Positions 1-9,979 of a stretch of DNA of 64,000 nt are shown here, piece by piece. The notes under the pieces were generated by a model. The model was not told where the DNA came from. It worked only from the letters and a program-made list of their open reading frames with translations, and made no database searches. Position 1 is the first letter of the stretch. Every line of letters starts with the position of its first letter. The position numbers were made by a program, and so were the translations under genes. The DNA lies in the NCBI RefSeq assembly GCF_964204865.1, contig NC_135250.1, positions 29,255,395-29,319,394 of the forward strand, in the 5' to 3' direction. The stretch is from Styela clava (lineage: Eukaryota; Chordata; Ascidiacea; Stolidobranchia; Styelidae).

Positions 1-59
1 AAAGAGCTTCTGGCTGCCATTTACCCACTAAAATTCTCGCACGAAAAGTTATAGCCTTT

Positions 60-780
60 ATGTCTAATTTATCTATTATATACATATTAAACCTAAACAT
101 GGATAACGTTTTATGAAATTGACAAAATGTTGAAATTTACAATGCTATGAAAAATTATTAGTAGCTTTTAACATGCGATTTGTAAACTAAGAATTATTAT
201 ATAATATATATATATATCGTACGAATGCTAATAAGAAAACGAGAGAATGAGATAAAAAAAAAAGAGAATTGAAAGATAAGAAAGAGAGAGGATGATCGAG
301 TGAATGAGGAGAAATGAAATAAAAGTAGCGGGCGAGAGGGATAAAAACAAACGAGAGTGAGGCGGATCGAATTTGACGAAAAAAGGGAAACGAGAGAATT
401 TGTAAAATGAAGATACAGAATTCATATACTGTACATAGTCGTGGTAGAACCAAATTCACCTACGTTACACCTTCAACGATTTGAGAAAATCGGATTTTTG
501 TAAATTCCGCCAAGTACTCAGTTCTTCCAAACCTAAAACCGGGGATAAGTCACTTCTTAAAATTAAAACTAAAACTGGTATAGCGTCAAAACCCTGAGAT
601 GGTCCATAATAGCAGAAGACCATTAAAAAAAAAACAGTTTTGGAAAACGTGACATAAGCTACTTTAGCTTTACTGCGGCGACATACTTGTGGATTTAATT
701 GCCGGTATTGCTGTATTTCAATAGATAATAATTGCCGAACAAAAGATAATATATGCTAAATTGTTACTCGAATATCAATG
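60..780 (-). repeat. 3' flank of the caspase repeat unit (copy 1)
   Basis: Downstream of the caspase stop on the minus strand. Blocks recur beside the other copies: the segment at about 600-780 (with the phrase GATAATATATGCTAAATTGTT) matches 29940-30220 and 31360-31640. A purine-rich tract at 236-400 (pyrimidine-rich on the minus strand) matches 4597-4735 and 10290-10450. The block at 85-140 matches 10540-10600 and 29490-29570. It probably contains the 3' UTR. The open frames here are low-complexity artefacts. Confidence 0.7.
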
Positions 781-1701
781 TCACTGTGGGCGACCCAACA
801 TGTAGACGTCATCACGAAGAGTAGAAGTGAATTCACTCATTGCCTTAGCGCCATCAATGTCTGGTTCCTTATCATTTCTAGCTGTCTTCTCCGCCATTAT
901 CCTGTTGACCATTGTCAGCATGTCAACCACATGCTTTTTTTGGGCGTTTTCCTGGAACACTTTGATGAGAGCTTGTATGAACCAGCTTCCTGTTGTTTCC
1001 ACAAATGCGGTTGTTCCTTTTTGTGTCGGGTAAAAAACTAAAGTGTCACACACTTGAGGAATCTTACGCGGAGACTCTCTTACTCCGGCCGTTTTGGTGT
1101 ATAACACACCTTGATTCGACTCATTTCCTCTGCATATTTGGAAGAAGAACAACTTCGGTACGTCTTGTAAATTCACGTTTCGGTTAGTAAATCGGCCAAG
1201 GATCTCGGATACGTGGATAAAGTTTTTGTCTTCTCCCTGAATATAATCATTTTCTTTACCATGTGACAACACGAAAACGGCAACAAAGAATTCTTTGCCG
1301 CTTAATGTTTCATACGCAAAACTGTAAATGTCCATTTTCATATCCTTTGCGTTTCTATTTTTCTTTACTATTACATCACACCCGAATTCTTCCCACATAT
1401 TCTTCAACATTTTGACATCCTCTTTGTAGCCTATGAGATCCTTATCTGCAAAGTTGCAAATAATCAGAACCTGTGCATTGTTGCTGCCTCGTTGGTACAA
1501 GCCCGAGGCGTTTGGGCCATTTGCTTGAGAATTTTCCGTTTCATTCGTTCCTCTTTCGGTTTCCCCAACGGTTCCAACCTGATCAGTTTCTATTTCGGAA
1601 ACAGTTCCCTCTTTTGTTGAATCGGATTCTCCTTTTTGATTCAAATTTATTTGTCCTATTGATGAGTTTACGAAGTTTAACTCGTTATGTGACATATTCA
1701 T
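781..1701 (-). CDS. Caspase-like cysteine protease, intact copy 1 (306 aa, single exon)
   Basis: This looks like a C14 caspase: one uninterrupted ORF with a roughly 75-residue N-terminal extension and then the p20/p10 protease fold. The catalytic His is H147 in the SHG motif and the catalytic Cys is C190 in QICRG (family usual QACRG). The GSWFIQ motif of the small subunit is at 238-243. The prodomain shows no CARD or DED. It holds a conserved peptide (SSIGQINLNQKGE, 13-25) followed by a Thr/Glu/Asn/Gly-rich linker. No Arg is present in residues 83-99 or 222-240, where caspases carry the two arginines that bind the P1 aspartate. The linker between the subunits (193-212) has no Asp for maturation cleavage. 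The start is the first ATG 13 bp after a palindrome shared with the copy at 9047. Family assignment is strong; substrate specificity and activity are unknown. Confidence 0.9.
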   Translation of the reverse strand: MNMSHNELNFVNSSIGQINLNQKGESDSTKEGTVSEIETDQVGTVGETERGTNETENSQANGPNASGLYQRGSNNAQVLIICNFADKDLIGYKEDVKMLKNMWEEFGCDVIVKKNRNAKDMKMDIYSFAYETLSGKEFFVAVFVLSHGKENDYIQGEDKNFIHVSEILGRFTNRNVNLQDVPKLFFFQICRGNESNQGVLYTKTAGVRESPRKIPQVCDTLVFYPTQKGTTAFVETTGSWFIQALIKVFQENAQKKHVVDMLTMVNRIMAEKTARNDKEPDIDGAKAMSEFTSTLRDDVYMLGRPQ

Positions 1702-1905
1702 ATTTTAATCTCTACATATATATATGTAAAATTTTTATATATTGTAATTTTTAAGAGATATTGATTCTTACCATAAAAAATACATTAAACACGTGGCCAG
1801 TCTTTCCTACTTATATCCTTTTGATATTATCAGTTATTCTGAAACCCAAACCGGTAATCTATATGTGTTGTACTTGACGTGATTAGTTATCGCCAACATA
1901 AAACA
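1702..1905 (-). promoter_or_regulatory. Shared 5' flank of caspase copy 1
   Basis: Reading on the minus strand, this stretch matches 8870-9046 base for base over long runs. Shared features include a conserved motif ending in ACTGATAATATCAAAAGG, an A/T-rich run, and the 14-bp palindrome ACATATATATATGT at 1714-1727, whose near edge is 13 bp before the start codon. Conservation of the flank between copies suggests the promoter duplicated with the gene. No promoter assay evidence exists here. Confidence 0.5.
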
Positions 1906-2559
1906 GACTTTCTCCATATATATATATGAGACATTTCCTATCAACTTGTCCTCTATTAGCTAAACAAAAGCTGAGGAATTTTGATAACTTCAAAAGTCCT
2001 ACTTCAACAAGTATAACAAATTATATTTGCTAGACCGTGCTGAATTCTTGTTTAAAGGGAAGACGTAGCATGTCTTATCAAAACCTCACGCCACAAAAAC
2101 AATTCATAGGTTTTTTTGTAAATTTCCAAAAATCGCAATCTTGAAAGTTTATCTGCTGAATATGTTTCTATCTGACAACCGACAAACGCTCTCGTTGAGC
2201 TATTATAATATATAATTGCAACTAAGGCTTATATCTAAGAATGAAATAATAACTTTAGACTTACTTATTGTTGTGCCTGCCACCTCCGTAGTACGTCATT
2301 ATACTTCCGCCACGCAGAGTATCATATGAATTTAATTCAAATTTAACAATAATAAGTCAATTTTAAACGCGTTGCATGATCAAACAAACCAAGTAAGGAT
2401 AATGTTAGCATAAGCATAGATGGCGTAAGTATATAGACTGAATATTAAGACATGAATAATTTGGACAAACCATCTCAGTTCTTGTTTGTACAATCCATTT
2501 CAACAAAAAGCTTGAATCACCATCGGGTATTTATGTAGTATTAGAACCAAGATTACGGA

Positions 2560-2765
2560 CACCTGAATGTGTACCAGGTTTGGGTTAGGCCATATTTCAG
2601 GTACAAATACTACGGTAGTCACTTGGCTAGTCGTCGAACTCGTAATAGAACTAAAATAGGGAAAATTGGAATAAAAGTATGTCCTAACCCTAACCTGGTA
2701 CATATACTACGTTCCGGCGTCGGCCGTCTTGGTTCACATACTACGGGAGCGCCGACCGTCGCACA
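2560..2765. mobile_element. MITE family A variant with foldback end
   Basis: Core shared with family A (GAACTCGTAATAGAACTAAAA) plus GTGTACCAGGTTTGGGTTAGG and a right end with CATACTACGGGAGCGCC. Closely related to 34251-34476, with which it shares CACTTGGCTAGTC. The 128-codon ORF across it is a by-product of the repeat. Confidence 0.65.
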
Positions 2766-3775
2766 AAATAAATCCAAGTATTTCTCAAACAGAATGGCTC
2801 TTCTTGATTGGCATTTTCGCTTCGAAAAGACGTTATACAAGCGCCAACTGATATTTCGCGATATGTCGAGAGATTCTTTTATTGGGAAGGACCGGAGAAT
2901 TTGCCTTCCAAATTATTACACCCCGAGTAAAATGGGGCACGCAATTTTAATCTGATATGTGTAATCTGCTATGCCAAACATTCAAATGTACGCTTAAATC
3001 CAATGGTCCCCAAACTTTATTTAATGAGTTATTAGGCAAGCCTTGTGGGGTAATCCAGACCTTGATGTTTTAACAATTTTATTTGTAATCCCGATACTTT
3101 TGACCAGACTTCTCAAAATCTGGACATTCAATGATCGCATCTGGTTAATAAGCCTAGTCGCCTGGTCGCGCACTCTGTAGGAACATAATTACAATATTTT
3201 GTCGAAAAGATTCCAATTCTAGGCCGAAATGCTGAGCTAGACGGAGCTAGCATCTTAAAGTCGGATCGGATAATGCATTAGTTGCTAGTTTTATCGCCAT
3301 TTCTGGTCAAAGAAAATGTAGTATAAAAAAGGCTACTGTATCTTTATGAAAGGGGTAATTGAGCTTTTGCTAATGGGATTTAGTGGTAACGATATTAAAA
3401 GTTCAGGAACCACTGCAGTTTAACCGCTGGGCCAGCGCTCAACTATTCAGGTGTACAAATTAAACGAAACGATCATTTGAGGCAATATGAGTAAGATATG
3501 AATCACTCCAATAATGACTTCCGCAAGTTTCAGTGTGTCATATTATACTTTAGGACTGATTATTCATTACGTTATAAAGCATTATAAAGTAATACACAAT
3601 GTGAACGAGAATATTTCCGAATGCAAATTAATATTTTTTGTCAATAAGGTAAATTATTTTACATTTTTTATACGCAATTGTCGGCAAGGATTCTTGAATA
3701 CGGCCGCATCATCATCCTAAGCGTTAGGAACGCGCATACGGATTGCCTGGAGCCCAGTACTCAAATGGGGTTCTA

Positions 3776-3776
<1 letters not shown>

Positions 3777-3806
<30 letters not shown>
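3777..3806. repeat. (TA)n microsatellite
   Basis: Uninterrupted run of about fifteen TA units. Confidence 0.9.
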
Positions 3807-3809
<3 letters not shown>

Positions 3810-4239
3810 TGTGTTTGTTTGTCTTAAACTTCAATATGTATGTTCAATATAGTATCTACTTAAGAAATAATTATTGCAGCAATTACGGGGGAAAAATCTT
3901 ACTGGAAAAAGTACAGTTGTGCGTACAGGACAAAAGTGCATTTTTGAAATTATTCAGACACGTATGATTGCATCTTACAAACAAACAAAACAATACGCAT
4001 GCCATATTTAACCTCGTTTTATGTCTTTGAACGTTGATACAATTCGGCATACAAAGTAATGTAGTTTTGTTGTAGACGTAAATCAAAACAAAAGTAAAAT
4101 GGTGGAAGCATGATTATGATATCAAAATGGTTCTATACGACAACATCGTTGACTCTATGTAAATGCAGGTTGTCCGTAAAGCGAATTTCCCATCCTTTTT
4201 TCGACGTGGACCGCACAACTTTTATTCAAAGTCGTGCCA

Positions 4240-5550
4240 AACCTGGAGATACAGCTCATGTGATTTATGAATTAATTATATCCAATATCTTCGGAAATCT
4301 ATTTTGTATGTTAGCGCCAACCAATCACTTCTATAATTTTAGAATTCTACGGTGGGTCAAGTTCAAACACATACGGTCACCGGTTGGGGTTTTAGAATAA
4401 CTGATAATATCAAATGGATATAGTTATGGGAGGCTGGATACGTGGTGAATGAATTATTCTATAGTAAAAAATATGCCTAAAAAATTACAATATAAAATTT
4501 TTTTACATATTCGAGATTTCATTAAATATCAATATGTCACACATCACGGTGAACATCGCAGCCACAACATTAGGACAGTATATGGAACCTGTAGCTTTAA
4601 TAATTCTCTCGTTTGTCTTTTTTTCGTCAAATTCGATCCTTCTCTCTCTCTCGTTCGTTTTATTCTCTCTCGTCCGCTTCGAGTAATCTGTTCTCTTCTA
4701 TTTTATTTCTCCTCATTCTCTCGACCGCTTTTTAAACTCAAACATTTTGGTAATTTCACGAAACTCCATCCCCGTTAAAGTTAAATGTGTATATCGCCGG
4801 ATGAAAACAGACAGGCCTAAGTCACAATTTGAATTTTGAGAAAAACGCAAAAAAACAATTTTGGATTTCTATATATTCACTCTTAGTAAAACCTGAGGGT
4901 TATTTTAATGTGGATGAGAATATATTTGTAATCAATATTTTTTAGCACTTACTTTCTGGTTTTTTATCCCCCATAAAAGACTTTGGCCCATTCTGTTTTC
5001 AACAACTTTTGAATTTTTTTGCATGGGATGCAAGGTAAAACAAGGTGACTTAGGCCTAAGTTGCACTGAACAAATTCTTAGGGATGTAAGTTTCGGACAT
5101 TTTATTTCTGATGTCCATGTCCATAATATTGGAACTTAGGCCTATTCTGTTCTTAACTTCTACATAATATTATAGCCCCAAGCCCAGCTAAAATTTTTAT
5201 TATTGAGAAATTCAGGATGTCAAGACCACCTTCTTGTAGAGCACGACTCGAAACCCCGAAATGTTGAAAAAAGTGAAATTTCAAAAATGTGACTCAGCCC
5301 CCTTCTGTTCACATCCGGCGATATAATAAATGATTTATATGATTATAATATAGAAGGCATGAATTCTAATAGGTAGATGATAGTCCAAAAGTTCTATTAA
5401 ACTATATCATATATCGATTAGGATATTAAGTGATATTCAGGTGGTATTGGACGTTAGACAATTGCAGCAAATGGGTACTTGCGTGACATTTGTCGTTTCG
5501 AAAGTTACGTACTAAATTCAAGTGAAGCAGTAGGTCCCAAACCCCCCTCC
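4240..5550 (+). pseudogene. Internally deleted caspase unit (third copy)
   Basis: The left part (about 4345-4533) matches the 5' flank of the intact genes. An ATG at 4534 opens a frame resembling the first residues of the family (MSHITVNIAATTLGQ). Similarity stops at about 4582, and from about 4597 the sequence matches the T/C-rich 3' flank, with TTCGTCAAATTCGATCC shared with copy 1. All of the protease domain and the near 3' region, more than 1.1 kb relative to copy 2, are missing. The 3' flank is interrupted by a transposon at 4790-5325 and then resumes. The residual frame cannot make a protease. Confidence 0.75.
4790..5325. mobile_element. TIR element (536 bp) inserted in the third caspase unit
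   Basis: Begins TATATCGCCGGATG and ends with its exact reverse complement, giving perfect 14-bp terminal inverted repeats. The next bases are also partly inverted (AACAGA inside both ends). Flanks on both sides match 10570-10640 of the intact caspase unit, which therefore acts as the empty site and shows that insertion occurred at a TATA/TA target. No transposase is encoded, so it is a non-autonomous (MITE-type) DNA element. Superfamily not assigned. Confidence 0.75.
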
Positions 5551-5965
5551 CCCAATTTTCTTAAAATCATCAACTATCCGCGATTCTGCACCTAGCAATC
5601 ATTTCGAAAATATAGTATATATATTAAATTAGAAATAAATAAGCATGTATATCGTCTGTTAATTTATGGGAAACCTTGTGTGACGATTTTACACGTTTCT
5701 TTAGCCAGTGATATTAAATTTTTCTAATCCCGCGAACGGACAAAATAAAAAAAATATTACAAACTATTGAAATAAATGGAACAGAAAGGGATTAACTGTG
5801 AATGAATAACATGATTCAATGTTCTGGCACACACTGGAATGAAAATGAAAAAATACACTAAAATGCAGCGCGAACAACTAACTTTTATATTTATTTGTAT
5901 GGTAAACAAATGGCGTATTGTAAGATATTTCGAGTCTGAGGCACGCATTCGGAAATGTAGTATAG

Positions 5966-6283
5966 CAGGGGTGTGCAAAGTGCGGCCCGCGGGCCAAATG
6001 CGGCCCGTAAGGAAAAATTGTGCGGCCCGCGGAGGCAACTGGAGAGCAGTTTTAAAAAAAAATATTAATAAAAGATACAAAAGCTAACAATTTAGGCGTT
6101 TTAACTCATCAGTTCTGCAAGGACCCCTAATGATGACATGAGATTAATAACAAAAAGACATCATTTTGTGCCTGCAGCTAATAAAAAGCTGAATTTGAAA
6201 GCTGTGTTAAATGTAGGTGCGGCCCGCGGTTTCACCCGGTTATTGATATTTGGCCCGCCTGCGAAAAAGGTTGCACACCCCTG
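5966..6283. mobile_element. hAT-like MITE with 8-bp target duplication
   Basis: Starts CAGGGGTGTGCAA and ends TTGCACACCCCTG, perfect inverted termini. TAGTATAG is duplicated exactly at 5958-5965 and 6284-6291. Subterminal GCGGCCCGC motifs are typical of hAT-type non-autonomous elements. No coding capacity. Confidence 0.9.
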
Positions 6284-6514
6284 TAGTATAGTATTGGGAC
6301 ATTGAGAACTACAGTGCCGCCAGTGGGCAGCAGAGATGTGTTGGTAGGCTGTCGGTGACTCCTCACAATTGGAGGGTCAAAGGACGTGAAACCAACTTAG
6401 CAATTATACGCATTTCCACAGAAAATATCTGCACGGTAATGGAACAACAGTGTTTAGTCATAAATGAAAGTTTGTACACTAAGATACCCCAATCAGCGTT
6501 TGATATCTGATTTT

Positions 6515-6622
6515 CACAACACTAGTCTAACACAGACAGTGCCCAAACTCGTAATAGAAATAAAGGAAGGAAAATCGAAGCATAACTATAAACTGGTACA
6601 CATACTACGGGAGTATCCCCTT
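6515..6622 (+). mobile_element. MITE family A fragment
   Basis: Only the right part survives: ACACAGACAGTGCCC, AACTCGTAATAGAAATAAA and CATACTACGGGAGTATCCC. Confidence 0.65.
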
Positions 6623-6725
6623 TTCAAGTTTCTTTTGTTCTCAACATGCTTACGTAGGAAAGCAGCTTACGTTGCCGGTTCACAACTTGAGATTTATTTT
6701 TTGCTTTTAAATGCAAAGTTCTAAG

Positions 6726-7303
6726 GCAGTGGTCGGCAATGTTTTTCAAGTGAGGCTCAAATACCATAATAGAGAAGGCCCATGCCCAAATACAATCACG
6801 CTAAAGACAACCTAATAACCTCGGCCGCTATGATATGTGCGCCATGTTCTGTATTCTTATAAACACGAAAAGCGATATTCGAATTGGACATTCCTGCTTC
6901 AAGCATTGCATTAAATTAACCTAAAATAAACAATTATCGCTACACGCGTTTTTTAAGTTTTCGGCTATTCGTGTGTAGAATTTTACGTTAGTCGAAGCAA
7001 TATTTTTACGGAAAGAATTTTCGTAAGTTGGATTTTTTGTATCCAGAGCCTTTCGTAGATAGAGTTTCTACGATAATCGTATTCATAAAATCGAAAAACG
7101 AGGCAATGTTTATTCCATGCTTAGCGAGCCAAGCTCTTATCGAACGAAGTATCTGAGCGGCTACGCTTATTGTTTTCCACTTTTTCTTTTACAACACTGT
7201 AAATATTGTTAATAAAATGTACCTTTTTACGTTATACTTGCATGGCTCGCCAGCCTCGCTGGGCAAAGTTGTTGGCCCCTGGTCCAAAAACTTTGCCCAC
7301 CCC
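6726..7303. mobile_element. hAT-like element remnant
   Basis: Left end CAGTGGTCGGCAATG and right end CTTTGCCCACCCCT are imperfect inverted repeats of the CAGGGGTGGGCAAAG type common in hAT elements. No clear target duplication could be matched, and no transposase frame is seen. Confidence 0.55.
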
Positions 7304-8869
7304 TACTATACAATATAAAACAATTTGCAAACCTTGTAAAACCATGTGATACAATCAAATTTTCTAATTTGCCTTTTCCGTTATGCTTTAGAATCTAATT
7401 TAGAATCTTATTTCTAAACGTTTGATACAAGATTATTGATATACTACGGTAAATTTACGACAATAAGTGTTCTCGCCCATTTTATCACAACTTCAGAAGA
7501 ATCCGTGTAATGCACAGTCGCCCAAGAGCCATGGGCTTACCAATACAGCAGAAATCCAACCGTGCTCGGAGTCAATCGAGAATAATGGAATCCAACTACA
7601 GTGGAATATATACATTTCCCTGACTGAAATCAGGAGTGTGTTATGCAATGAAAAATCTAGGGAAGCCATATATATATGAAGGATTTAGAAAGAAAAACAA
7701 AATGCACAATTTCACAATTTAGCCTTATTTAGGCCTTGAAGTTGCCTGTGACTTTACAGTGAACGGTAAGATTTAATAATAAAAAGTAAATCGATTTTGT
7801 TTCTAGTGTGGTTCTCTGTCAAAAAATGAGTTTTACTAATGTGCAGGGCTTCAATGAACTGTGGATACGAGGAATGGGTGGAAATCTGCATAATCTTATC
7901 CTTTACCTCAAAAGAAATCATTTGGTGGTTTAATGACCGGAGTTTTCAATTAGTATTGGTAAATAAATATTGTTTTTACTGTAATTGTAGTTAGAGTCTT
8001 TCAGTGTTGATTAGTAAATTGGTATTATTCAGCTATTCATTCTTTTATGAAGTCAAAGTAGTAAAGTTCCATGTATTCTTGAATATTTCAAGAATACTTG
8101 AAACCTTGCATGAATGAAGATCATCCTGCAATCAATTACAAGCAAGCCTATTCTGAATTCTCGTTTTGGAAACAACAAAGCCCAAAAAAGTTGATAAGCA
8201 TTAAAGTGCACTTTCTAACGCTTAGCATGATGCGCCCAACCTAATTAGGAATCCTATCACTCAAAACCCATAATCAAGCAAATGGTCGATTGAGATAAGG
8301 TGAGATATCGAGGTCGTATCGGGTAACGCCTATACAATGACAAAACCGTGAAGAAACAATGAAACCATTTTCACTATACATAGAGGGTGTCCTTGTGATG
8401 AATCAAGATTTATTTCGATTTTAACACGGTTGGATAATCAATCAGTCCTCGAGTATATGACGAGATGACTGAGACTAGTATGGGGAAGTAATCGAGTAGA
8501 CAAACACAGCCTATTTAGTTTGAGAGTTAGGTCAAAAATCTCAGGCGACACATAAGGCATCTGAAATTTGAACTTTAATTTTCGTGGGGTTTAAAAAGTC
8601 AGCATATAGAGTACCATATTGGTTCGACTTCGACTGTGGTAGGACTTTCGAATCTATTAAAATTCCTCTCGCTCCAGTTTAGTTACCCGGGGATAAAAAT
8701 GGTTTTTTGGGGGGGATGTCGTGAAAAGACTCTAGTGTATATAATATAATTTGTATTTAATATATCATAAGCAACCTCAAAATTAGGTTTTATGAATGTT
8801 TAGGAGTTTAATTGGGCGGCGCCAACCAGTCTAATAAAATTTTCACAACATTATTAAGAATCACATGAG
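7304..8869. other. Intergenic DNA upstream of caspase copy 2
   Basis: No gene, RNA or complete transposon is supported. The last 130 bases resemble the region left of the deleted copy (shared GCGCCAACCA), so the repeat unit may extend to about 8740. Confidence 0.4.
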
Positions 8870-9046
8870 AGTACAACACATCAGAGTGACTGGTTGGGTT
8901 TTTTCGAATTACTGATAATATCAAAAGGATATGTGTAGGGAAGGCTGACCACGTGGTGAATGAATTATTCTATAGTAAAAAAATATGTCTTAAAAATTAC
9001 AATATATATATAAAATTTTTACATATATATATGTAGAGATTAAAAT
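8870..9046 (+). promoter_or_regulatory. Shared 5' flank of caspase copy 2
   Basis: Counterpart of the flank at 1702-1905 and of 4345-4533 beside the deleted copy. The same 14-bp palindrome sits at 9021-9034, with the same spacing to the ATG as in copy 1. The run of TATA-like bases just upstream is compatible with a core promoter, but this is inference from position and conservation alone. Confidence 0.5.
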
Positions 9047-9979
9047 ATGAATGTGTCACATACCGCGGTAAGCATCGTAGGCTCAACAATAGGACAAATA
9101 AATTTCAATCAAAAAGGAGAATCCGATTCAACAAACGATGGAACTGTTTCCGAAACAGAAACTGATCGGGGTACGGTGGAAACCGTTGGGGAAACCGAAG
9201 GAGGAACGAATGAAACGGAAAATTCTCAAGCAAATGGCTCAAACGCCTCGGGCTTGTACCAACGAGGCAGCAACAAATCACAGGTTCTGATTATTTGCAA
9301 CTTTGCAGATATGGATCTCATAGGCTACAAAGAGGATGTCAAAATGTTGGAGAATATGTGGGAAGAATTTGGGTGTAATGTAACAGTACAGAAAAATTTA
9401 AGTGCCGAGTCTATGGATCTTATTGTTTTGAAATTTGCGACCGACACTTGTACTGGCAACGAATCCTTTGTCGCCGTTTTTGTGTTGTCTCATGGAGAAA
9501 AAGAAGATCTTATAGTCGGAGCAGACAAGAAAACCATCAGCGTATCTGAGATCCTAAAACGTTTCAACAACGAAAATCGAAACTTACAGCATATACCGAA
9601 GTTGTTCTTTTTCCAAATATGCAGAGGAGGAATTTCTGATCAGGGTGAGGAGAATACCCAGGCAGCATACGTACAGAAAAAACCTCCGCTTAAGTTACCT
9701 CAAGTGTGTGACACTCTGGTTACTTACGCATCACAAAAGGAAACACGCTCATATGTTTCAGAAAATCACGGAAGCTGGTTCATACAAGCAATAATCGAAG
9801 TCTTTCAGGAAAACGCTCGCAGAATGCATGTGGTCGACATGCTCACGATGGTCAACGATAAAATGGCGGAGGAGATGGTAAAATATTCTACTGACACAAG
9901 TATCCTTGGAGCTAAGGCAATGAGTGAATTCACTTCTACTCTTCGTCGTAAGCTATACATTTTTGGTGGCCCGCAATGA
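9047..9979 (+). CDS. Caspase-like cysteine protease, intact copy 2 (310 aa, single exon)
   Basis: A paralogue of the gene at 781-1701, in the opposite orientation. It aligns end to end, including the N-terminal peptide (STIGQINFNQKGE, 13-25), the acidic Thr-rich linker and the whole p20/p10 region. The dyad is H149 (SHG) and C192 (QICRG); GSWFIQ is at 242-247. The first S1-pocket Arg region (84-100) has no Arg. In the second loop one Arg (R234) is present but falls about three residues before the family position, where I see Val. The linker has a single Asp (S198-D199). No introns are present, yet upstream and downstream DNA is shared with copy 1, so the pair arose by DNA duplication and not by retroposition of an mRNA. 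Caspases act in apoptosis and innate immunity; the role of this branch is not known to me. Confidence 0.9.
   Translation: MNVSHTAVSIVGSTIGQINFNQKGESDSTNDGTVSETETDRGTVETVGETEGGTNETENSQANGSNASGLYQRGSNKSQVLIICNFADMDLIGYKEDVKMLENMWEEFGCNVTVQKNLSAESMDLIVLKFATDTCTGNESFVAVFVLSHGEKEDLIVGADKKTISVSEILKRFNNENRNLQHIPKLFFFQICRGGISDQGEENTQAAYVQKKPPLKLPQVCDTLVTYASQKETRSYVSENHGSWFIQAIIEVFQENARRMHVVDMLTMVNDKMAEEMVKYSTDTSILGAKAMSEFTSTLRRKLYIFGGPQ

Larger units (their letters stand above)
1906..4239. other. Intergenic DNA between caspase units
   Basis: Besides the MITE at 2560-2765 and the (TA)n run, nothing is recognised. ORFs at 3514-3720 and 3743-3967 lack any family resemblance. Confidence 0.4.

Noticed and set aside
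187..459. 90-codon minus-strand ORF rich in Phe, Leu and Ser
   Set aside because: Produced by the pyrimidine-rich tract; the equivalent tracts at 4597 and 10290 give unrelated frames.
2569..2955. 128-codon plus-strand ORF
   Set aside because: Starts inside a MITE; the same translated motif appears at other copies of that repeat.
3128..3180. Possible tRNA near AGCCTAGTCGCCTGGTCGCG
   Set aside because: No cloverleaf with acceptor stem and T-loop could be formed.
5839..6087. 82-codon plus-strand ORF
   Set aside because: Runs into the hAT-like MITE at 5966, whose termini and target repeats explain the sequence.
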